Notes: generated by a model not told the origin, from the letters alone. DNA of 64,000 nt from Opitutaceae bacterium (GCA_028284385.1 JANQRT010000022.1:186001-250000); one strand, 5' to 3'. Shown: positions 44,640-54,716, counted from the stretch's first letter. Translations and numbers: made by a program.

Positions 44640-45857
44640 TCAAATCTCTAATAGCAGCCTGGTTGGGTCTTCGAGAGCTTCTTTTATTTTGACTAGAAAG
44701 GTAACGGCCTCTTTGCCATCAACAATGCGATGGTCGTATGAAAGGGCTAAATACATCATGGGGCGAATAACGACCTCCCCTTTTACAGCCACAGGACGAT
44801 CCTGGATCGCGTGCATACCTAGGATGGCGCTTTGTGGGGCATTGAGAATGGGTGTAGATAGCATCGATCCAAAAATGCCTCCGTTGGTTATGGTGAAAAC
44901 GCCTCCTTGCAGATCGGAGAGCTCGATCTTGCCCTCCCTCGCTTTCTTGGCGTAATTGAGAATCTGCATTTCGATTTCGGCTAGGCTTTGGCTATCGCAG
45001 TCTCTAGCAACTGGAACAAGCAGTCCTTTTTCCGTGGATACCGCTATCCCAATGTCGTAATAATGATTTTGCACCAACTCATCCCCATCTAGCTGGGCAT
45101 TGATGGCTGGTACCTCCTTTAAGGCATGGACCGCAGCCTTAACGAAAAACGACATGAAGCCTAGTTTCACTCCGTGCTTTTCAACGAACTTCTCCTGATG
45201 CTTCGCCCTCAGGGCCTTTATTTCGGATAAATCGACTTCGTTGAAAGTCGTGAGCATGGCGGCTTCTTGTTGAGCCATTACCAGCCGCTCCGCGATTTTC
45301 TGCCTCATAGGAGACAGTCGCTTGCGCGTTGATCGATGAGATGGATCCGGCTTCGGAGCGGTTTTACTGGTTGCTGCTGTATCCGCAGTCTGCTTACTTT
45401 TCTTTTCTAAAGCTTCAAGCATATCGCCCTTGGTGACGCGACCCGCTTTCCCAGTTCCATCCACAGTAGCAGGATCCAGGCTGGATTCGCTAGCGATTCG
45501 TCTCACCGACGGGGAGATGGCTTCGCTCTGCTTCTGGGGCTGCTGCTCCTCTTCAATGGCGGCAGCCTCCTTCTCGCTTTCAGACACGGTTTTCGTTTCG
45601 ATTGGTTCCTCTGGAGCTGCAGCCGTCTCATCAATCTCGGCGATCACCTGCCCGATTTCAACTTCATCCCCTTCGCTAGCTTTCAGGGATATTTGACCAT
45701 CTAGTTCTGCGAGACCCTCGGAGGTGATTTTATCGGTCTCCAGTTCGTAGACGATCTGGTCCTTCTTGACGAAATCGCCGTCCTGAACATGCCAGGCTGC
45801 AATAATGCCGCTGGTTATGGATTCGCCCAGCGATGGGACTTTAACTTCCGTGGCCAT
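44640..45857 (-). CDS. sucB: Dihydrolipoamide succinyltransferase (E2 of 2-oxoglutarate dehydrogenase)
   Basis: 405 residues. Residues 1-76 are the lipoyl domain with K43 in the [12 protein letters not shown] motif. A linker rich in E and Q (about 85-110) leads to the peripheral subunit-binding domain ([20 protein letters not shown], then [13 protein letters not shown]). The catalytic domain ends with [20 protein letters not shown], containing the active-site H and D. It transfers succinyl groups to CoA. It lies between sucA (52 nt) and lpdA on the same strand, forming a complete complex operon. Confidence 0.96.
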   Translation of the reverse strand: MATEVKVPSLGESITSGIIAAWHVQDGDFVKKDQIVYELETDKITSEGLAELDGQISLKASEGDEVEIGQVIAEIDETAAAPEEPIETKTVSESEKEAAAIEEEQQPQKQSEAISPSVRRIASESSLDPATVDGTGKAGRVTKGDMLEALEKKSKQTADTAATSKTAPKPDPSHRSTRKRLSPMRQKIAERLVMAQQEAAMLTTFNEVDLSEIKALRAKHQEKFVEKHGVKLGFMSFFVKAAVHALKEVPAINAQLDGDELVQNHYYDIGIAVSTEKGLLVPVARDCDSQSLAEIEMQILNYAKKAREGKIELSDLQGGVFTITNGGIFGSMLSTPILNAPQSAILGMHAIQDRPVAVKGEVVIRPMMYLALSYDHRIVDGKEAVTFLVKIKEALEDPTRLLLEI

Positions 45858-45909
45858 TGATTTTGAAATGATCTCTCGTTGCTTAAATTATCTGTTCTCT
45901 TATGCGAGC

Positions 45910-48642
45910 TTAGAGTGAAAACGCTTCATGTAGAAATGTTTCCAGCTCGCTTTTGTGTAGCGAAATAGTGCCTACAGCAGTACTTGCGCTGCTGTCTCGA
46001 CCGGCGTAGTGGATAGGTAAATCGAAAAGCTTTTTCAGCTTTGGAGCCATAAAGCTCCAGGCTCCCATGTTTTGCGATTCCTCCTGGCACCATATCAGGG
46101 TCTGGGCTTTCTCGTAGCGATCGACTATTTTCTTCAGCTCGTCTTCGTGTAGCGGATACAATTGCTCGATTCTGATGACAACCGTATCCGTTCTTTGGTT
46201 GAGTTCCCGATAGTCGACTAAGTCGTAGTACACCTTTCCCGAGCAAATGATCACTCGCTTGATGTCTTTCGGATCGAGCCCCGCTTCGTCTATGATTTCT
46301 CTGAATGAGCCGTCTGAAAAGTCTTCCCATGGCGAAACTGCCTTCTTGTGCCTCAACAACGATTTGGGAGCCATAATGATCAAAGGCTTGCGGAAATCGC
46401 GCTTCATCTGGCGACGCAGGACATGGAAATATTGGCTCGGCGTTGTCATGTTGCATACTTGTATGTTGTCTTCCGCGCAATTCTGTAGAAACCGTTCTAG
46501 GCGAGCCGAAGAGTGCTCTGGGCCTTGGCCTTCGTATCCGTGCGGCAACAACATGACGAGCCCGCTTACTCGTCCCCACTTCGATTCGCTGGAGGTAATG
46601 AATTGGTCGATGATCACTTGGGCTCCGTTAACGAAATCTCCGAATTGGGCTTCCCAAATGCAAAGCATCCGGGGGTAGTCCAGCGAGTAGCCGAAATCGA
46701 ATCCCAGTACGCCAGCCTCCGAAAGTAGCGAATTATAAACGCAAAATCTTGCCTGGTCTTCGGCAAGATTTAGAAGCGGGACGTGGCGGTCGTTGTCTTC
46801 GTAATCGTGGATAACGGTATGTCGCTGGCTAAACGTTCCGCGTTCGCTATCCTGACCAGACAGTCGAACTGGAGTGCCTTCTATCAATAGGGTTCCGAAA
46901 GCCAACGCCTCGCCCAACGCCCAATCGACCGGAGTCTTTTCTTCGAAGGCTTTTCTTCGTTGTTCGAGAAAACGCTTGATTTTGCGGTTCGCCGAAATGA
47001 AGTCAGGAAGCTCAGTTAGTCCTTCGACAACTGTCCTCAATTTTTCGATACTAGCCCCCGTTTCAATGGGCTCGAACGAATATTTCGGCTGGAAGATAGC
47101 AGTCGAACCCGCAAAGGAAGCTCTGCTGGGAGCTTTACCGATAGCTCCTTGTTTGACGCGTTGCAGAGAGTTTTCCAGAGACGTTTCGTACTCCTCCTTT
47201 ATGGCGTCCACCCCATCTTCGCTGATCGTTCCTTCCGCGATCAACTGTTTCGAGAGCAGCGAACTTGCTGGAGGATGTTTGGCGATCCTCTCGTAGAGAT
47301 GCGGATTGGTGAACATCGGCTCATCGCTTTCATTATGGCCGTGCTTGCGATAGCAATACATGTCGATGACGACATCTCTTTGGAACTGCTGACGAAATTC
47401 GATGGCCAGCATGGTCACGAAAACCACCGCCAAAGGATCGTCGCCGTTTACATGGAAAATAGGCGAGTCGATCATTTTGGCGATATCCGTGCAATATCGG
47501 GAAGATCTGGCTTCATTGGGCGTGGTCGTAAATCCGATCTGATTGTTCACCACGATGTGCAAAGTACCTCCCGTTCTGTATCCAGGAAGTTGGGAAAAAT
47601 TCAAGACCTCCGAAACCATACCCTGACCGGCAAAGGCGGCATCGCCGTGCACTAGAATTGGCAGTACTTTCTTGCGTTCCCTGTCGTTCAAGATGCGCTG
47701 TCGGGCTCTTGCCTTGCCTTGCACCACTGGATTTACCGCTTCCAAGTGGCTGGGGTTGGAAGCGAGTCTGATTTCGACGTAATGCCCTTCCTTGGTCTCT
47801 ATGACTTTCTCGTATCCAAGATGATACTTCACGTCGCCATCACCTGCTACCGTATTGGGAACGTAATTGTCGCCGAACTCCTCGAATATGAAGTCGTAGG
47901 ATTTCTTGAGAGTGTTGGCCAGGACATTGAGTCGGCCTCTGTGGGCCATGCCCATCACTACCTCCTTGATGCCCAGGCGGCCGCAATGCTCAAGCGCGTT
48001 ATCGAGGCAGGGAATGAGCGTTTCCCCGCCTTCTAGTGAAAACCGCTTTTGTCCTGGATAGCGGGTGTGCAAAAAGCGTTCGAAGGTTTCCGCCGCGAAA
48101 AGCTTGCGCAAAACACGCAGCTTGATTTTACCCGAAAGATCGGTTTCTCCTTGTAAAGGCTCGATCTTCTGCTGAATCCATCGGCGAATTTCCGTATTCT
48201 GAATGTGGATATATTCGTATCCTATAGAGCCGCAGTAAGTTTTCTTCAAAGCGCCTATCAGCTCGCCCAGCTTAATAGAGCCGCCGTCAAGAAAGTGACC
48301 CGATGCGAAAACCTTTTCCAAATCGCTTGCATGCAGACCGAACTCTTCGATGGCCAATTCTGGATTGGAGGGTGGGGGATCGGAAAGCGGGTCCAGATTA
48401 GCTTCGGTGTGACCGAGGCTGCGGTAGGCGTAGATCAGACTCGAGACATTCATTTGCCCGGAGGCCAGTTGACTGTCGTCTGACTTTGCCTTTCCCCGTC
48501 GTCGAGGCGCCATGCTTAAGGCCAGTTCGAAGCCTTCAAAGAAAGCCTGCCAATTGTCGTCGACCGAGGCCGGATCGATCTTCCACTTCTCGTAGTTGTG
48601 GTCGATCAAGTCCGCGTTAGAACGCGTTGCTAAGGTTACCAT
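45910..48642 (-). CDS. sucA: 2-oxoglutarate dehydrogenase E1 component
   Basis: 910 residues, full length. Thiamine-diphosphate sites are seen in [20 protein letters not shown] and [40 protein letters not shown] and [20 protein letters not shown] are E1o signatures. The C-terminal transketolase-like domain includes [20 protein letters not shown]. The N-terminal extension that contacts E2 is present ([20 protein letters not shown]). First gene of the sucA-sucB-lpdA operon, giving decarboxylation of 2-oxoglutarate in the TCA cycle. Confidence 0.97.
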   Translation of the reverse strand: MVTLATRSNADLIDHNYEKWKIDPASVDDNWQAFFEGFELALSMAPRRRGKAKSDDSQLASGQMNVSSLIYAYRSLGHTEANLDPLSDPPPSNPELAIEEFGLHASDLEKVFASGHFLDGGSIKLGELIGALKKTYCGSIGYEYIHIQNTEIRRWIQQKIEPLQGETDLSGKIKLRVLRKLFAAETFERFLHTRYPGQKRFSLEGGETLIPCLDNALEHCGRLGIKEVVMGMAHRGRLNVLANTLKKSYDFIFEEFGDNYVPNTVAGDGDVKYHLGYEKVIETKEGHYVEIRLASNPSHLEAVNPVVQGKARARQRILNDRERKKVLPILVHGDAAFAGQGMVSEVLNFSQLPGYRTGGTLHIVVNNQIGFTTTPNEARSSRYCTDIAKMIDSPIFHVNGDDPLAVVFVTMLAIEFRQQFQRDVVIDMYCYRKHGHNESDEPMFTNPHLYERIAKHPPASSLLSKQLIAEGTISEDGVDAIKEEYETSLENSLQRVKQGAIGKAPSRASFAGSTAIFQPKYSFEPIETGASIEKLRTVVEGLTELPDFISANRKIKRFLEQRRKAFEEKTPVDWALGEALAFGTLLIEGTPVRLSGQDSERGTFSQRHTVIHDYEDNDRHVPLLNLAEDQARFCVYNSLLSEAGVLGFDFGYSLDYPRMLCIWEAQFGDFVNGAQVIIDQFITSSESKWGRVSGLVMLLPHGYEGQGPEHSSARLERFLQNCAEDNIQVCNMTTPSQYFHVLRRQMKRDFRKPLIIMAPKSLLRHKKAVSPWEDFSDGSFREIIDEAGLDPKDIKRVIICSGKVYYDLVDYRELNQRTDTVVIRIEQLYPLHEDELKKIVDRYEKAQTLIWCQEESQNMGAWSFMAPKLKKLFDLPIHYAGRDSSASTAVGTISLHKSELETFLHEAFSL

Positions 48643-48888
48643 TTTGAGCGTATGGTGAAAATGCCATGGGAAAATTGAAGCTGTGATGGCCTCCTCTTTC
48701 GTTTCCTAGGATTTGGCTTCTCACGAAATCTCAGTATTAGTGATAATTATTATGGTCGTTAACTTTGCATAGTGGCGGAGTAAAGCAAATGCCGCCTCTT
48801 GACGGCCTGATTAAACCCTTTTTTAATAAACTTCAGTATTCCTTGCTTTACCCATTCCTCGACCTATTCATTAACATAAAATACGTTA

Positions 48889-49140
48889 ATGAAAACAATT
48901 AACGAACAACTCAAAGATGCGCTTATTTCCTTGGAGGAAGGCATAAGCAAATCTGATGCAACGGCCATAACTTCGAACCTCGGTTTCTTGGATCAGGCAT
49001 TGAAAAACCACAAAGCGGAGATCGATTCCGAGTTGAAGCACTACCTCAAGCGCCGCAGCTATCAAAAGGCTCTGATGTATCTACAGGGACAAGGCGATAT
49101 CCCCAAAGGAGCCTGCCAGGGCCGCAAGGACTTTTCCTAA
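48889..49140 (+). CDS. Small conserved hypothetical protein
   Basis: 83 residues, helical and soluble. The order is a coiled N-terminus (MKTINEQLKDALISLEEGIS), a middle DQALKNHKAEIDSELKHYL and a basic C-terminus (KRRSYQKALMYLQGQGDIPK, GACQGRKDFS). I do not recognise a family; its size, even codon use and clean start suggest a real gene. It is followed, after a palindrome, by the SUI1-family gene on the same strand, 86 nt away. It is separated from the divergent sucA by 246 nt of AT-rich promoter DNA. Confidence 0.65.
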   Translation: MKTINEQLKDALISLEEGISKSDATAITSNLGFLDQALKNHKAEIDSELKHYLKRRSYQKALMYLQGQGDIPKGACQGRKDFS

Positions 49141-49169
49141 AGCTCACCGAAACTTTCAACCCACTGTGG

Positions 49170-49190
49170 CGGCATGTCTAGGACATGCCG
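49170..49190. terminator. Perfect palindrome without U tract
   Basis: CGGCATGTC-tag-GACATGCCG, a perfect 9-bp stem with a 3-nt loop, 30 nt after the stop of the 83-residue gene and 37 nt before the SUI1-family start. No T run follows, so it could be an attenuator or mRNA-stability hairpin instead of a terminator. Confidence 0.5.
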
Positions 49191-49226
49191 ACTGACAAAG
49201 CCTAATTTCCTAAACCTCTTCATCAG

Positions 49227-49625
49227 GTGTCTAAAAAGAACAGAAAACTGGATACAACCGATTCATCGGAGCCCTTGTCCAATAACCCCTTTACAGGCCT
49301 GGATCTCGGTCCTCTCCCCGTGGCCAAGCAAGATTCTTCTTCTCGATCTCCTTCTTCCTCTGCGTCCTCTAAGCCCAAATCCCGTGGCCGACTGGACGTG
49401 ATTCGCCAACGCTCGGGAGGCGGAGGCGGTTGGTCTACCGTGGTGACTGGCTTCAAGGGCATCTCCCAGGAGGAGAAGAACGACATAAAAAAACGGATAC
49501 AAAAACGCTGCGGAGTAGGTGGAGCTATTAAGTCCGGCAATATCGAGATTCAAGGCGACAAGCGGGAAGAGGTGAAAGCGGTCCTGGAAGCTGCTGGTTT
49601 CAAAGTGGTGTTTGCCGGCGGTTAA
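49227..49625 (+). CDS. SUI1/YciH-family translation initiation factor-like protein
   Basis: 132 residues from a GTG at 49227. The first 50 residues are low-complexity (S, P, K rich, likely disordered). The C-terminal 75 residues are a SUI1 domain: VIRQRSGGGGGWSTVVTGFK, then the KRIQKRCGVGGAIKSGNIEI block and QGDKREEVKAVLEAAGFKVV, matching bacterial YciH and archaeal aIF1. The family checks start-codon selection. Its role in bacteria is not settled. It comes 160 nt before the polymerase fusion on the same strand. Confidence 0.92.
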   Translation: MSKKNRKLDTTDSSEPLSNNPFTGLDLGPLPVAKQDSSSRSPSSSASSKPKSRGRLDVIRQRSGGGGGWSTVVTGFKGISQEEKNDIKKRIQKRCGVGGAIKSGNIEIQGDKREEVKAVLEAAGFKVVFAGG

Positions 49626-49785
49626 ATTATTCCTTCGTATTTGTGACCTATCATTCTAATTGGAGATATTAGGTCGTTTCGATAGTGACTTACTAATAGG
49701 TCTGCGTTTGTCTGAGGGTTTCTGATAATTTCGTTCCCTTTTGGACTACTCGAATGGGCAACGCTTCTGGGGAGAAGGATAATCG

Positions 49786-52700
49786 ATGATCATACATCTG
49801 GATGCGGACGCGTTCTACGCGTCGGTAGAACAGGCTGCCGACCCGTGGCTGCGGGGAAAGCCGATCGCGGTCGGCGGGGAGCGGCGTGGCGTCATTACCA
49901 GCGCTAGCTACGAGGCTCGAGCGATGGGAGTCTATACGCCGATGCCCACTATGCGAGCTAGGAAATTGTGTCCCAAGTTGATTATCGTTCCGGGCAATTT
50001 CGAGCTGTACGAGCAGTTCTCCCGCTTCATGTTTTCCTACGCCTACGACTTCACGCCACTGGTGGAGAAAACGTCGGTGGACGAGGGCTACTTCGATCTT
50101 ACCCCCAACCGGCAGAAGCAGGCGGCGGATGTGGCCCAAACGCTGCGCAAGGCGATCTATGATTCGCTTAGACTCCCAGTGTCCGAAGGCATCGCTTCCA
50201 ACAAATTGGTTTCGCAAGTCGCCTCCAAGCTCCGCAAACCCAATGGCCTGGTGGAAGTGCGGCAGGGAGAGGAGCGATCCTTTCTGCAGCCCTTGCCGGT
50301 CAAGTGGCTGCCCGGTGTGGGGCCGAAGCTCAATACCGAGCTCAACGCGGCGGGTTTTCGTGAGATTGGTCAACTGGCTCTTACGCCGCCGGACGAATTA
50401 GCCCTTTTCGCCGGTTCCTTCGCTCCGCGTCTGGCTCAATTCGCTCGAGGCGAGGATGAACGACTGGTCGATCCCGGTCACGAAGAGGCTAAGTCCTACG
50501 GGCATCAGGAGACTTTTGATGAGGACACAACGAATCGGGCCTTTGTCTTGGCTAAGCTGCGGCAGACGGCAGACGGACTCATGGTCAAGGTTCGCAGCGA
50601 TGCCAAGAGCATCCGTACTGTGTCGCTAAAAATTCGATACAATGACATGGATGAAACGCAGCGAAGCTACAGCTTTCGCGAGCCGACCGATCTGGAAAGC
50701 GATATCTATTCGCTTTTGCCGACGCTTCTGAAGCAAGCCTGGGAGCGACGGGTGAGTTTGCGGCTGGTCGCTCTGCGTTTTTCCAATATCTACCAAGCCT
50801 TGCCGCAGGAATTCGATTTCCAAATGCCGGAGCTGAATCGTGGAGCCCGTCAACGCCTTTCCAGTGCGGTAGACACTCTGCAGCGCAAAGGCCTGCCCAT
50901 CATGCATGGCCACGATTTCTGGCTCAAGCGATACGATGAGAATCGTCGCGAAAAGGAAAAAAGCAAGGCGAAGCGGCGTATCCGAAAAGCGATGATAATG
51001 GGTAGGGAGGCTTGTCCTCAAGCTTCCGCGCCAAAAATGAATACGGAGGCTTGGGGACAAGCCTCCCTACCTGCTCCAAAAAATATGAATGGGCTAATGG
51101 CCGCTGAAGCCTCTGTTCCTTACACAGTGAAGTCCAAGAAGAAAGCCGTGCATAGCGATCGGATGGGAGAGGCGAAGACCACAATATTGAGTCAGCGAAC
51201 TAAGCGGAACCAAGCCGGATTCTTTCCTCTCAACATTAAGAGCTGTTTTAGCTTCAACGATTCGCTGCTGACGCCTGAACGGATTGTTGAGCTAGCTGCG
51301 CATTATAATTATGAATACATTGCCATAACGGATCCGAATTTACATGGAGCGGTGGCTTTGGCCCAAGCAGCTAATGAGGCGGGCGTGAAGTCGATTGTCG
51401 GAGCGGAGCTGGCTATCCAGAAGGAGACAAATGGGCTTCCACTTAAAGTGAATGCCTACGTGGAAAATATCGAGGGCTACGAGAACTTGTGTCGGATGCT
51501 TTCTGAAGAGGGGCTCACCCATGCGTTTTACCAAGATCATCTGAATGGCCTCTATACGATTCCAATGAATGGAGAAGCGACGTTGTCGTTTCCGGAAATC
51601 CGATACGAGCGACATGTAGATCGGCATAAGTACGAGATCTTGCAGAGCATGAGAACGCTCTCCTTGGCGGGGCAGTCTCATCCGGATAAGCGTCAAGGCG
51701 ATTTTCATTTTCTGGCGCCGAGCGAGATGAAGGAAAGGTTGAAGGGGGAGGATTTGCGGGTGTTGCACGAAATCGCGGATCGCTGCGAATTCGTCTATCA
51801 GTTTGGCGGCAAGCTACAGTATCCGCCTTATCGACCCAGGGACAACAGTACGCCTCGAGAATTTCTAGCCAAGTTGACGTGGAAAGGCTTCGAAAAACTC
51901 TACGGCAAGAGAAGGCCTTTTCGAGGAAAGTATTCGAATATCAAGGGCAGAATCCAGGAGGAGTTGGATATTATTGGCGAAGTGGACTACGAGGAGTATT
52001 TTCTGGTGGTTTGGGATCTGGTGGAAGACTGTCGAAAGAAGGGTTGGGAATGGGTGATGCGTGGGAGCGCGGGTGATTCGCTGGTTTGCTATTGTCTGGG
52101 CTTTAGCGACTTCGAGCCGGTACGTTTCGAACTGTATTCGCAGCGTTTTCTCAATCGGGAGCGTATGAGTCTCAACAAGCTGCCCGATATCGATCTCGAT
52201 TTCGCTTATGACCAACGGGATCAGGTGATGCAGCATATGCTTACGAAGTACGGTTCGGAACACGCGGCTTTGGTGGGAGGCTTCAGCATGTATCGCCAGC
52301 GTTCAGCCATTGCCGAAATTGCTAAAACCTTAGGCGTATCGGAATGGCAGATACGTCGCTTTACTAAGCATATGCCTAGTAGCGGCAACTTTTCCGAGAT
52401 CAAAAAGAGCATTGTTGGGCGAGTGGAGTGTCGCGATCTTCCGGTTAGCGAAGAACCCTACAAGACGGCTATCGAGCTGGCGGTCATGCTGGACGGCTTG
52501 CCGCGACACCCGAAGGCTCACCCTTGCGGCGTCGTCCTCTCTGGGCTGCCGATCAAGGGACTAGTCCCTTTGTTTCAAACGGCCAAGGGCTATCCGGCGA
52601 CCCAAATGGACATGGATGGAGTGGAGGATTTGGGATTAGTCAAATTCGACATTCTTGGTCAAGCGGGTTTGGCTGTCATGCGCGATGCGGCTGAGCTGGT

Positions 52701-54186
52701 CGGCGACAAGAAAGCCAAGGGGGCGACCGGTAGCGACATGGAGCCGTGGGAGGATTCGAAGGTTTGGGGAATGATCCGCTCTGGCAGGGCTCGTGGCGTT
52801 CACCACATCGAGAGCCCGGCCATGACCTCGCTGTGCAGCATGTGTGGCGTGGATAGGATAGATGTTCTGATCGCTATCGTTTCGGTAGTCCGTCCGGGAG
52901 CAGCCAACCAGCTGCGCAAACTTGAGTTCTCGCGACGCTGTCAAGGATTGTCAGAGACGGAATATGTGCACAAATCGCTCGAAGGCATCATGAAAACGAC
53001 TTTTGGCGTGATGGCCTACGAGGAGCATGTACTGGAAATCTGCGAAGCTTTCGCGGCCATTTCTCCAGGAAAATCGGATGAATTGAGGCGAGCCTTGGCT
53101 AAGGAAAATCAAGAGAGCGTGGACAGGTTTTTCCCCATTTTCGAGCTTTACGCCAAAAAGTCGTCTAGAACGACTGAAGAGATAGCTAAGGTATGGGATC
53201 TTTTGACGGGATTTTTTGGATACGCTTTTTGTCGCTCTCACAGTACAGCCTATGCAATGCAGGCCTACAAAGCGGCTTGGTTCAAGATGCATCATCCAGC
53301 GGCTTTCATGTCGCAAGTGCTCACGCATGGAAAAGGTTTTTATTCGCGTTTCTTCTATACCTTGGAGTGTCGGCGTCTGAGATTGGAACTTTGCAGTCCT
53401 TGTGTGAATGCGTCACGACGCGAGCAGTTTATATTGGCATCTGAAAAATCGATACGAGTGCCGCTAAGTCAGATCATGGGGTTGACGACGAAAACCCTGG
53501 ATCGTTGGGAAGACGAGCAGGCGAAAGGCGCGTTTACAACGCTGAGCGATTTTCACTTTCGGGTGATGGCTGAAGCGGAGGAAGTTCTGCTACTGATTCG
53601 AGCTGGGGCGTTTGATGGTTTAGGACAGTCGCGTACCAGTCTGTTCTGGGAGGCTCGAAGATTGTTTCGCTGGTCGGATCATCGAGGGGGGAGTTGGCTT
53701 TTCCGATCATCGGACGAGATGGCAAGAGCTTTGCCGGACCATTTGGAGGAACCTGGTTTGCAGGAGCGATTGTCTGACGAGATGGAGCTTTTTGGATACA
53801 CCATTACGAAGCATCCACTGGATTTGCATCCGGATATCGATTGGAGTGTCTATACGCGAATCAGCGATTTGATGCAGTATGTCGGGAAAAAGGTCCGCGT
53901 GTGTGGATTCGTGGTGCAAACGCGCTTGCACAATCAAATCAATGGGGAGCCGATGAAGTTTTTGTCGATCGCCGACTACTGGGGGATCACCGAAACGGAA
54001 ATGTTTTCCGAGGCGTATAAGAAATACGGCGACGTTACAGTTCGCTATCCTGTTTTAGAAGCAGTGGGAAAGGTTGTGCAGTTCGAAAACGGTCTAAGCT
54101 GCACGCTACAGATAGATAAAATCTGTAAGCCGAAGAAGAAGGAAGTAGCGTTAGAATTCGAATCAACGCTTGCTGTACTCGCTTGA
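49786..54186 (+). CDS. Y-family DNA polymerase fused to a C-family (DnaE) DNA polymerase
   Basis: 1466 residues in one open frame. Residues 1-385 are a complete Pol IV/DinB: HLDADAFYASVE with D6 and D8, TSVDEGYFDL with D99 and E100, an HhH motif (WLPGVGPKLNTEL) and a little-finger domain. A basic linker (385-475) follows, residues 406-429 being encoded by a REP pair. Residues 476-1466 are DnaE-like: a PHP-like start with its HxHS motif lost (PLNIKSCFS), then PDIDLDF (D801, D803) and FDILG (D955) as the catalytic aspartates, HhH and OB domains. Both polymerase sites are intact. No imuA or imuB is adjacent. The frame has no stop, and codon use is like its neighbours, apart from the linker. Likely a translesion enzyme (inference). 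Confidence 0.93.
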   Translation: MIIHLDADAFYASVEQAADPWLRGKPIAVGGERRGVITSASYEARAMGVYTPMPTMRARKLCPKLIIVPGNFELYEQFSRFMFSYAYDFTPLVEKTSVDEGYFDLTPNRQKQAADVAQTLRKAIYDSLRLPVSEGIASNKLVSQVASKLRKPNGLVEVRQGEERSFLQPLPVKWLPGVGPKLNTELNAAGFREIGQLALTPPDELALFAGSFAPRLAQFARGEDERLVDPGHEEAKSYGHQETFDEDTTNRAFVLAKLRQTADGLMVKVRSDAKSIRTVSLKIRYNDMDETQRSYSFREPTDLESDIYSLLPTLLKQAWERRVSLRLVALRFSNIYQALPQEFDFQMPELNRGARQRLSSAVDTLQRKGLPIMHGHDFWLKRYDENRREKEKSKAKRRIRKAMIMGREACPQASAPKMNTEAWGQASLPAPKNMNGLMAAEASVPYTVKSKKKAVHSDRMGEAKTTILSQRTKRNQAGFFPLNIKSCFSFNDSLLTPERIVELAAHYNYEYIAITDPNLHGAVALAQAANEAGVKSIVGAELAIQKETNGLPLKVNAYVENIEGYENLCRMLSEEGLTHAFYQDHLNGLYTIPMNGEATLSFPEIRYERHVDRHKYEILQSMRTLSLAGQSHPDKRQGDFHFLAPSEMKERLKGEDLRVLHEIADRCEFVYQFGGKLQYPPYRPRDNSTPREFLAKLTWKGFEKLYGKRRPFRGKYSNIKGRIQEELDIIGEVDYEEYFLVVWDLVEDCRKKGWEWVMRGSAGDSLVCYCLGFSDFEPVRFELYSQRFLNRERMSLNKLPDIDLDFAYDQRDQVMQHMLTKYGSEHAALVGGFSMYRQRSAIAEIAKTLGVSEWQIRRFTKHMPSSGNFSEIKKSIVGRVECRDLPVSEEPYKTAIELAVMLDGLPRHPKAHPCGVVLSGLPIKGLVPLFQTAKGYPATQMDMDGVEDLGLVKFDILGQAGLAVMRDAAELVGDKKAKGATGSDMEPWEDSKVWGMIRSGRARGVHHIESPAMTSLCSMCGVDRIDVLIAIVSVVRPGAANQLRKLEFSRRCQGLSETEYVHKSLEGIMKTTFGVMAYEEHVLEICEAFAAISPGKSDELRRALAKENQESVDRFFPIFELYAKKSSRTTEEIAKVWDLLTGFFGYAFCRSHSTAYAMQAYKAAWFKMHHPAAFMSQVLTHGKGFYSRFFYTLECRRLRLELCSPCVNASRREQFILASEKSIRVPLSQIMGLTTKTLDRWEDEQAKGAFTTLSDFHFRVMAEAEEVLLLIRAGAFDGLGQSRTSLFWEARRLFRWSDHRGGSWLFRSSDEMARALPDHLEEPGLQERLSDEMELFGYTITKHPLDLHPDIDWSVYTRISDLMQYVGKKVRVCGFVVQTRLHNQINGEPMKFLSIADYWGITETEMFSEAYKKYGDVTVRYPVLEAVGKVVQFENGLSCTLQIDKICKPKKKEVALEFESTLAVLA
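51001..51071. repeat. REP pair (BIME) inside the polymerase-fusion gene
   Basis: GGTAGGGAGGCTTG and CAAGCTTCCG form one hairpin with a GTAG foot; the mirrored CGGAGGCTTG and CAAGCCTCCCTACC form the second with CTAC. The two 28-nt arms match at 26 of 28 positions when one is reversed. It is 71 nt long and keeps the frame, encoding residues 406-429 of the fusion protein (GREACPQASAPKMN and EAWGQASLPA) in the linker between the two polymerases. It is the same class of element as those at 1927-1986 and 14315-14407. Confidence 0.8.
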
Positions 54187-54708
54187 TCCCGCTTTGCGGG
54201 AACAGGATATCCTTCTGCGAAGGATAGCAGGATGGCTCAATTCAGGATTGAAGTATTCAAGTGTTGGAGCTGAGTTAGGTTTATGGCATCCACAAAAAAT
54301 CTTACGGATATTGTTATCAAGTCCTGCTACGAGGTTCATAATGAACTTGGGATTGGTTTTTCAGAGAAGGTATATGAGAACTCATTACTGATAGCTTTAC
54401 AGGAAAATGGTCTGGATGCAGTTGCTCAATTGCCTTTGAAAGTCTATTTCAGAAACCGGATTGTTGGCGAATATCTTGCTGATCTTGTTATAAACGAATC
54501 TATCATTTTAGAGTTAAAAGCCCTTAAGGCTTTGGCTGGAGAACATCAGGCTCAACTGATTAATTATCTCAAAGCCACTAATATAAATACTGGGTTGCTT
54601 ATCAATTTTGGAAAGCCGGGATTAGAAATTAAGCGGCAGTACAATAAATAAGATCCTGTTGGCGAAGCCATCCTGCTGTCGCGAATGCGACATCAAGCGA
54701 AGCGTTGA
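54163..54708 (+). mobile_element. Palindromic element carrying a GxxExxY gene (putative mobile unit)
   Basis: A 546-nt unit with inverted ends. Left: TCAACGCTT, CGCTTGAT, hairpin CCCGC/GCGGG, AACAGGAT, hairpin ATCCTT/AAGGAT, AGCAGGATGGC. Right, in mirrored order: ATCCTGTT, GGC-gaa-GCC, GCCATCCTGCT, hairpin GTCGC/GCGAC, ATCAAGCG, AAGCGTTGA. The gene lies between. The left end overlaps the last codons and stop of the polymerase-fusion gene; the right end finishes 9 nt before the rsmG stop. The unit therefore fills the convergent gap. An internally deleted inverted copy occurs at 56031-56249, and a single end at 2111-2171. It is AT-rich inside. No target duplication was seen. Confidence 0.7.
54283..54651 (+). 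CDS. GxxExxY protein, PD-(D/E)XK nuclease-like
   Basis: 122 residues. The name-giving motif is GFSEKVY (G25, E28, Y31) within HNELGIGFSEKVYENSLLIA. The core has GEYLADLVINESIILELKAL with D67 and E77-L-K79, the D...ExK arrangement of the PD-(D/E)XK superfamily; GEHQAQLINYLKATN with Q and Y residues follows. Family members (Pfam PDDEXK_3) are small and often found in intervening sequences of rRNA genes and scattered in environmental genomes; the function is not established. Here the gene is framed by the inverted ends of a palindromic element. Base composition is distinctly AT-rich, consistent with recent arrival. Confidence 0.9.
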   Translation: MASTKNLTDIVIKSCYEVHNELGIGFSEKVYENSLLIALQENGLDAVAQLPLKVYFRNRIVGEYLADLVINESIILELKALKALAGEHQAQLINYLKATNINTGLLINFGKPGLEIKRQYNK

Positions 54709-54716
54709 CCCTTAAA

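Noticed and set aside
49645-49675. GACCTA/TAGGTC inverted repeat upstream of the polymerase fusion as a damage-response operator
   Set aside because: Arms of 6 nt with a 19-nt spacer do not match any LexA box known to me.
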